In this document: one piece after another, positions 27,485 to 32,066 of the stretch
How positions within the stretch are numbered: position 1 is the first letter of the stretch
Layout: each line of letters opens with the position of its first letter
Assembly (NCBI GenBank): GCA_030621225.1
Contig: JAUXIB010000007.1
Coordinates: 1-32,066 of the forward strand
Direction of reading: 5' to 3'
DNA: 32,066 bases
DNA from: a candidate division FCPU426 bacterium
GTDB taxonomy: Bacteria > Oederibacteriota > JAUXIB01
Position numbers and translations under genes: made by a program
Notes under the pieces: generated by a model
Database searches by the model: none
What the model was told of the DNA's origin: nothing
What the model saw: the letters and a program-made list of their open reading frames with translations, nothing else

Positions 27485-28203
27485 ATGCCGCCTGCCCTGA
27501 GTTCCACCGAAGGGCTACCAAAAGAATAATCTGCGTAATTTTTGTGTCCAACCCCAACTTCAAACCATTAAAACCAAGAATGCTCCCCTGTTAGCGAAGA
27601 ATTTCCCTCGTCGTCATCAAGAGAACAATCTGTGTAATCTGTGTAATCTGTGGATAAAGCCTTTCCTCCGTGACCAGCGCCGTTCCCGGGATCCGCTTCT
27701 CCCCGTCGCCTTTCCTCCGTTTCGGATGTGTGTATCCGGTATCCTGCTTGCTCTACGTAGCCTCCATGTCTCCCTGCCTTTAGCCGCCTGCCCTGAGTCC
27801 ATCGAAGGGTTATCAAAAGGAATTTCTCTGTGACCTCTGTGTCCTCTGTGGCTAAAGCCTTTCCTCCGTTTCGGACGTGTGTATCCGGCATCCGTAATCC
27901 GCGTAATCTGCGATTAGAATCCGCGTAATCCGCGCCTAGAATGTGCCCTATAATTGTGCACTGCACTGATTTTGTACACCAAATCAGCGGTTTTCGCCAA
28001 ACGAGTCGGCCTTCGCATCTGCACGTATCAGCTTCCTATCCTCGAATATCAGCACATTTGTCATTTTTCTTACTTTTGGCATGAATAATGCGACCAAATT
28101 GTTTAGATGGTTGTGTCGTTACACACCGGGGGTGTGCTTGGTTTTTCTGCGGCTAACTTGATCAGCGCCGTTCCCGGTATCCGGTTTCCTGGAAGCGCCG
28201 TTA

Positions 28204-28240
28204 CACACCGGGTGTGCATGGTGTTTGCTCACCCGGTGTG
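28204..28240. repeat. Inverted repeat CACACCGGGTG ... CACCCGGTGTG
   Basis: Perfect 11-bp arms (28204-28214 and 28230-28240); related CACACCGGGGGTGTG at 28122-28136. Confidence 0.85.
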
Positions 28241-28302
28241 AACTTGGTTTTTTGATACTAACGATTAATTTGCATCCGCTTCGTAGGGGCGTCCCTGGAT
28301 AA

Positions 28303-28340
28303 CACCCTCTCCCCTCCGAGGGAGAGGGCCGGGGTGAGGG
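28303..28340. repeat. CACCCTCTCCCCTCCGAGGGAGAGGGCCGGGGTGAGGG hairpin repeat
   Basis: CCCTCTCCC.TCCGA.GGGAGAGGG stem; a frequently encountered dispersed bacterial palindrome type. Confidence 0.8.
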
Positions 28341-28649
28341 GGGATGATATCAAGGCGAGGGTGATATGCCCGGACGGTGAAGCGCCGTTCCCGGCTTGCC
28401 CTTCGTCTTGTCCGCCATAGCCGAAGACGACGGCGGAAGCCCCCCCTTCCCGTCTTCCGACAGAAGACAGGGGGGCGGAGTAGGGTATCCGGTTTCCTGT
28501 ATCCGGCATCCGCCTCAGAGCAGGGTATGTTCAGATGACTCAGCGAGACCTAGCCTAGGCGAAAAGAACAGCATAGTGCCCCCGCTGTTCCTGGTCTCGC
28601 TATTTTTTTAGAATATCGCTCAATCAGCCATAATATTGGCATGTTTTAG

Positions 28650-28862
28650 GGGCGAGGCGCACTTGGCAAAAATAGCCTGCCCTGCACCTGACCTTTTGGG
28701 AATGGTACAGGGTCAAATGCCTGCCCTACGAAGCTGGCCTGTCCTACGTAGCGCCTTGCGCGTAGTAGGAAGCGAAGTAGGGTCACTTGTCCGTCGTAGT
28801 CTAGCCGAAGACGGACTTGTCCTACGAAGTCTAACGGACGAAGACGGAAGCTCTGACCCCTT
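28650..28862 (+). repeat. Composite GNA-hairpin element, copy 1
   Basis: Starts ggggcgaggcgcacttggcaaaaatagcctgccc; contains nested hairpin 28724-28782 and GTCCGTC-GTA-GTCTAGCC-GAA-GACGGAC 28789-28816; ends gaagctctgacccc. Confidence 0.85.
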
Positions 28863-28993
28863 TGTTCATACGGAAGAAGCGCGGTTGATGGTGTCCCAAC
28901 TGGAGCAGATCGCCACTCTAGCCTAATATTGACTATTGTCAGGTAAGAGAGCATAATGTGCCCACTAGCTCACACTTAACAGGAGCACGGAAT

Positions 28994-29584
28994 ATGTCAG
29001 GAAAGCGGTCGTTGAAAAGGATTTCCCTAATAGGATTCTTGGGGGCACTCGTCATATTCCTCGTCATTGTTAGTTATGTCAATAACAGGGAGGGACGCGG
29101 CTCGGCAGCGAGCGGTGACATTGCCCACCGCGTTTACGCTCTTCTGGAGCAAGGTGATCTGGACGAAGCTAGGTCGATTCTTGTGAAGGCGCGATACGAT
29201 GAAGGATCGGCGTATAACGCATACTATTGGCTAGGAAATATCGAATTGCGCTACACTGATCCTCCGAACTTGGATCTGGCGAAAGATTGCTATCTCAAGG
29301 CTCTTGGGAACAAGCGGACAGCAGAAGTTCTGATGGATCTCGCCGACGTCTATTTCCGCGAAGGAAATGTCAAGAAGGCTGAAAGTCACTTCGAGGAAGC
29401 ATTGGAGAAAGAGCCAAATAATGAACGAGCACTGATGAATTACGCAGGCATGCTTTGGCGGCAGAAGAGACACGCCGAAGCCGCGGATATGTATGCCAGG
29501 GGTGTCAAGGTGAATCCCGAGAACTCATATGCGATCAAGTCTGAGCTGGCTTGCCGTGAATTAGCCGCAAGCAGTGTTGAATGA
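28994..29584 (+). CDS. Membrane-anchored TPR-repeat protein
   Basis: N-terminal TM (ISLIGFLGALVIFLVIVSYV) followed by TPR-like helices (AEVLMDLADVYFREGNVKKAESHFEEALEKEPNNERALMNYAGMLWRQKRHAEAADMYARGVKVNPEN). Confidence 0.88.
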   Translation: MSGKRSLKRISLIGFLGALVIFLVIVSYVNNREGRGSAASGDIAHRVYALLEQGDLDEARSILVKARYDEGSAYNAYYWLGNIELRYTDPPNLDLAKDCYLKALGNKRTAEVLMDLADVYFREGNVKKAESHFEEALEKEPNNERALMNYAGMLWRQKRHAEAADMYARGVKVNPENSYAIKSELACRELAASSVE

Positions 29585-29706
29585 CTTGTCATTATGCGTA
29601 TAGTTTTGCTCGTAGCGAGCGAGTCACCCCGGCTAGGACGAGGGGATCAGGTCCATGAACCATTCACGCTAGTGACGAAGGAACCGCGTCTAGAATTGTG
29701 ACTTTT

Positions 29707-29853
29707 GGAGGTGAGCGGCACTTGGCAAAAATAGCCTGCCCTACGAAGCTGGCCTGTCCTACGTAGCGCCTTGCGCGTAGTAGGAAGCGAAGTAGGGTCA
29801 CTTGTCCGTCGTAGTCTAGCCGAAGACGGAAGACCTGGCCCCCTTTTTTATGG
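29707..29853 (+). repeat. Composite GNA-hairpin element, copy 2
   Basis: cacttggcaaaaatagcctgccctacgaagc...; nested hairpin 29739-29797 identical to copy 1; hairpin 29805-29830; ends gaagacctggccccc. Confidence 0.88.
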
Positions 29854-29901
29854 CACCTCTGTTGAGACGAAGGGACCGCGTCTAGAATTGTGAATTTTTG
29901 G

Positions 29902-30122
29902 GTCGAGGCACACTTGGCAAAAATGCTTGCCCTACGACTTGTCCTTCGAAGCTTTCTTGTCCTACGTAGCGTAAAGCGCGAAGTAGGAAGCGAAGTAGGG
30001 TCAAATGCCTGCCCTTCGTAGCACGAAGTGCGAAGTAGGGTCACCTGTCCTACGAAGTCTAACGGACGAAGTAGGACTTGTCCTACGAAGCTCTTCAAGC
30101 GAAGTAGGAAGACCTGGCCCCC
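29902..30122 (+). repeat. Composite GNA-hairpin element, copy 3 (tandem hairpins)
   Basis: Hairpins at 29960-29988, 30012-30040, 30047-30077 and 30081-30109; ends gaagacctggccccc. Confidence 0.88.
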
Positions 30123-30198
30123 TCATATTCTATCCCCTTGCGGCACAGTCTGCATTTTTCCGGGGCGGTTGACATTTTTGATTTCGACTGGGATAATC

Positions 30199-31893
30199 AT
30201 GGGTATGCTTAAACGGTTCGGCAAAACGATCTTGAAGATAGTCGGTGTCTTCGTCATCCTCGAGCCCATTTGGATGCTCTTGCCTTTTGCCGGCTTTCTC
30301 TACGGCTCGGTGCTTCATCTCCAAACGCTGGCGCGCAATCCCGAGACGGCCTGGCTGACCCACTTCGTTTTTCCCGTGCTGACCCTGGGCCCGCTGGGGC
30401 CGGCCTTGGTGCTGCTGGGGCTGGCCCTCTTCCTGGCCGGAGCGGCGCAGGTCTACTGGGCCAAGCTGCGCAGGGCGGGGCTGGTGGTGGGCGGTCTTTA
30501 CCGTTTCGTGCGGCATCCCCAGTATGTTTCGCTGACGCTCTTTGGTGTCGGCATCCTGCTCACCTGGGGCCGGGCGATCACCTTTATCGCCTTCTTCCTG
30601 ATGATGTTCCTGTATTACTATCTCGCCAAAAACGAGGAAGCGAATTGCCGGCGGCTCTTCGGCAAGGAATACGAAAGTTATCGTCAGCGCACCTCGTTTA
30701 TTTTCCCGGGCGACAGGGCGCTACGGTCCCTGGCAAAGCGAATGCCAGGCGGCAAGTTGCCGGCGCCGTTGCGCGTCTCGCTGTCCTTGTTGTTGGCGGG
30801 CCTAGTTTGTTTCGGTACGATGTGGCTGATAATGGCGTGGAAAGGCGCTGTGATGACGGTGCCCTACCTAAGCGAGGAACTGGAGCTTTCGTCGGCGGTA
30901 ACGGACCGGGAAGGGGAGATAGCCGTTGCCTCGGGAACGGCCGGAGGGATAAGCTTCGCGCAAGCCGGTAGGACGGCCGTGATACGTGGACCGTGGCGCA
31001 GCGCCACCGCGCCGGGCTTTGCCGAACGAATATTAACGCGGCTGCCGTCTTCGACTGAGCTAAAGGGATTCCTGTCTTTTCTGGCTGAGCCGGAGGGAGA
31101 TACCGCTATTATCTTTTGTATTTCCTCGGCTGGATCCGGGCAACCGGGGCCGGAGCAGGGGCGCCGTGGCCCGCCGCCGGACCCGGCAGGGTCCGACCGG
31201 ATAAAGCTGGTCATTCTGCGCTGCACCTTGTTACCTGGCGCGTCGGTGGCTGACGCCCTGGTGGACAAGTCTAAGCGGCAGATCCGTAAGGCTTGCTTTG
31301 CGCCGATAGACCTGGGCCGTAGCACAAGCGAGGACATCGTTGATGGGAAACTGGTCACGCCTGGGCCGGGGTTCCCGGGCGAGGACAGGTGGGACTTCTG
31401 GCTAAAGCAACTGGCCGAGCGTCGCGGTGGTTCGCCCCTGCGGGACAGGGAAGCCAAGACGCCGAGCGTAGCTGATAGCGTTCGCCTGGTGATGGTCAAG
31501 GCGCCCATCTTGCGCACCCGCTTGCATGCTGAGTTTGCTGCGGAGATTTTCGAGCGCTTGACGATTTCGGCAAGTTTGCGCGAACAGCTTGCCAAGAGCA
31601 TGGCTGGTGGCGAGATAGTAGCCGTTGCCTTCCCTCGGCCCGGACCGAACTGGTACCAGGAGCATCATCGCAGGCCACAGATAAGCGTCTTTGTAGTGTT
31701 GGCGCGACTGGTCTCAGCGGACGCGCCGCTGGATTCCCTGTTTGACTTCGGCGAGCGTGAACTGCTGAGCGCTTTTACTATTGAGATGGATTTCAAAATG
31801 GAGCTTGCGGCAGATAGTACCGGCGAGATCGTGGTCATTGGCCCTCGCCGGGATTTGGAAGAACGCTGGCGGTTCTTCCTGAGTGGGTTGTAG
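30199..31893 (+). CDS. ICMT/PEMT-like integral membrane methyltransferase domain fused to an uncharacterized C-terminal domain
   Basis: Polytopic N-terminus with GLYRFVRHPQYVSLTLFGVGILLTWG and YLAKNEEANCRRLFGKEYESYRQRTSFIFPG; about 360-aa C-terminal region without a recognised family. Start moved to ATG 30199 because upstream codons are repeat. Confidence 0.8.
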   Translation: MGMLKRFGKTILKIVGVFVILEPIWMLLPFAGFLYGSVLHLQTLARNPETAWLTHFVFPVLTLGPLGPALVLLGLALFLAGAAQVYWAKLRRAGLVVGGLYRFVRHPQYVSLTLFGVGILLTWGRAITFIAFFLMMFLYYYLAKNEEANCRRLFGKEYESYRQRTSFIFPGDRALRSLAKRMPGGKLPAPLRVSLSLLLAGLVCFGTMWLIMAWKGAVMTVPYLSEELELSSAVTDREGEIAVASGTAGGISFAQAGRTAVIRGPWRSATAPGFAERILTRLPSSTELKGFLSFLAEPEGDTAIIFCISSAGSGQPGPEQGRRGPPPDPAGSDRIKLVILRCTLLPGASVADALVDKSKRQIRKACFAPIDLGRSTSEDIVDGKLVTPGPGFPGEDRWDFWLKQLAERRGGSPLRDREAKTPSVADSVRLVMVKAPILRTRLHAEFAAEIFERLTISASLREQLAKSMAGGEIVAVAFPRPGPNWYQEHHRRPQISVFVVLARLVSADAPLDSLFDFGERELLSAFTIEMDFKMELAADSTGEIVVIGPRRDLEERWRFFLSGL

Positions 31894-32066
31894 TTGGGAT
31901 GGGGGACAGGTCGTAGCTGGTAAAGCCCTGAGACCTTTGTGGGCCGGGGCATGGGGGTCACACTTGAGGTGTTAAAGTCAATATTAAGCCCAGAGCCAAT
32001 GGAGGGCACGGTTCAGGGCAGGCGCTGATTCGATAGGGGTGAATAGAGGAGGCGAAAAGGGCATAC

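Noticed and set aside
28636-28926. 96-aa ORF upstream of the TPR gene
   Set aside because: Composed mostly of the GNA-hairpin composite repeat; open frame is incidental.
27361-30122. CRISPR array
   Set aside because: Repeated units are palindromes of varying length in both orientations, without regular spacers or adjacent cas genes.

Overview
The window looks like a bacterial chromosome segment whose core is a fucose / sulfated-fucan (possibly also rhamnose) catabolic locus at about 7.3-27.1 kb. It holds a LacI-family regulator with a near-consensus promoter and a perfect 24-bp operator palindrome, an L-fucose isomerase-family protein, three GH29 alpha-L-fucosidases (one with a signal peptide), a RhaB-like FGGY kinase, two class II aldolases, an LsrF-like aldolase/thiolase followed by an LsrE/Rpe-like epimerase, an SDR with an odd N-terminal extension, two CxPxR sulfatases and a ThuA-like protein. 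Flanking genes are a GH94-type phosphorylase, an RHH/RelE toxin-antitoxin pair, a MATE transporter, a HAD hydrolase, an AlkD-like gene remnant, a TPR protein, and an ICMT/PEMT-like membrane protein with an unknown C-terminal domain. The most unusual signal is intergenic. The gaps outside the core operon are filled with several families of miniature palindromes. One family is a stem-loop with variable, mostly complementary stems and a recurrent 3x3 GNA/GNA internal loop. Several palindromes sit nested inside the loops of others, and some repeats have been captured as start-proximal or stop-proximal coding sequence. All family calls come from reading the provided translations and from memory of the families; no database search was run.
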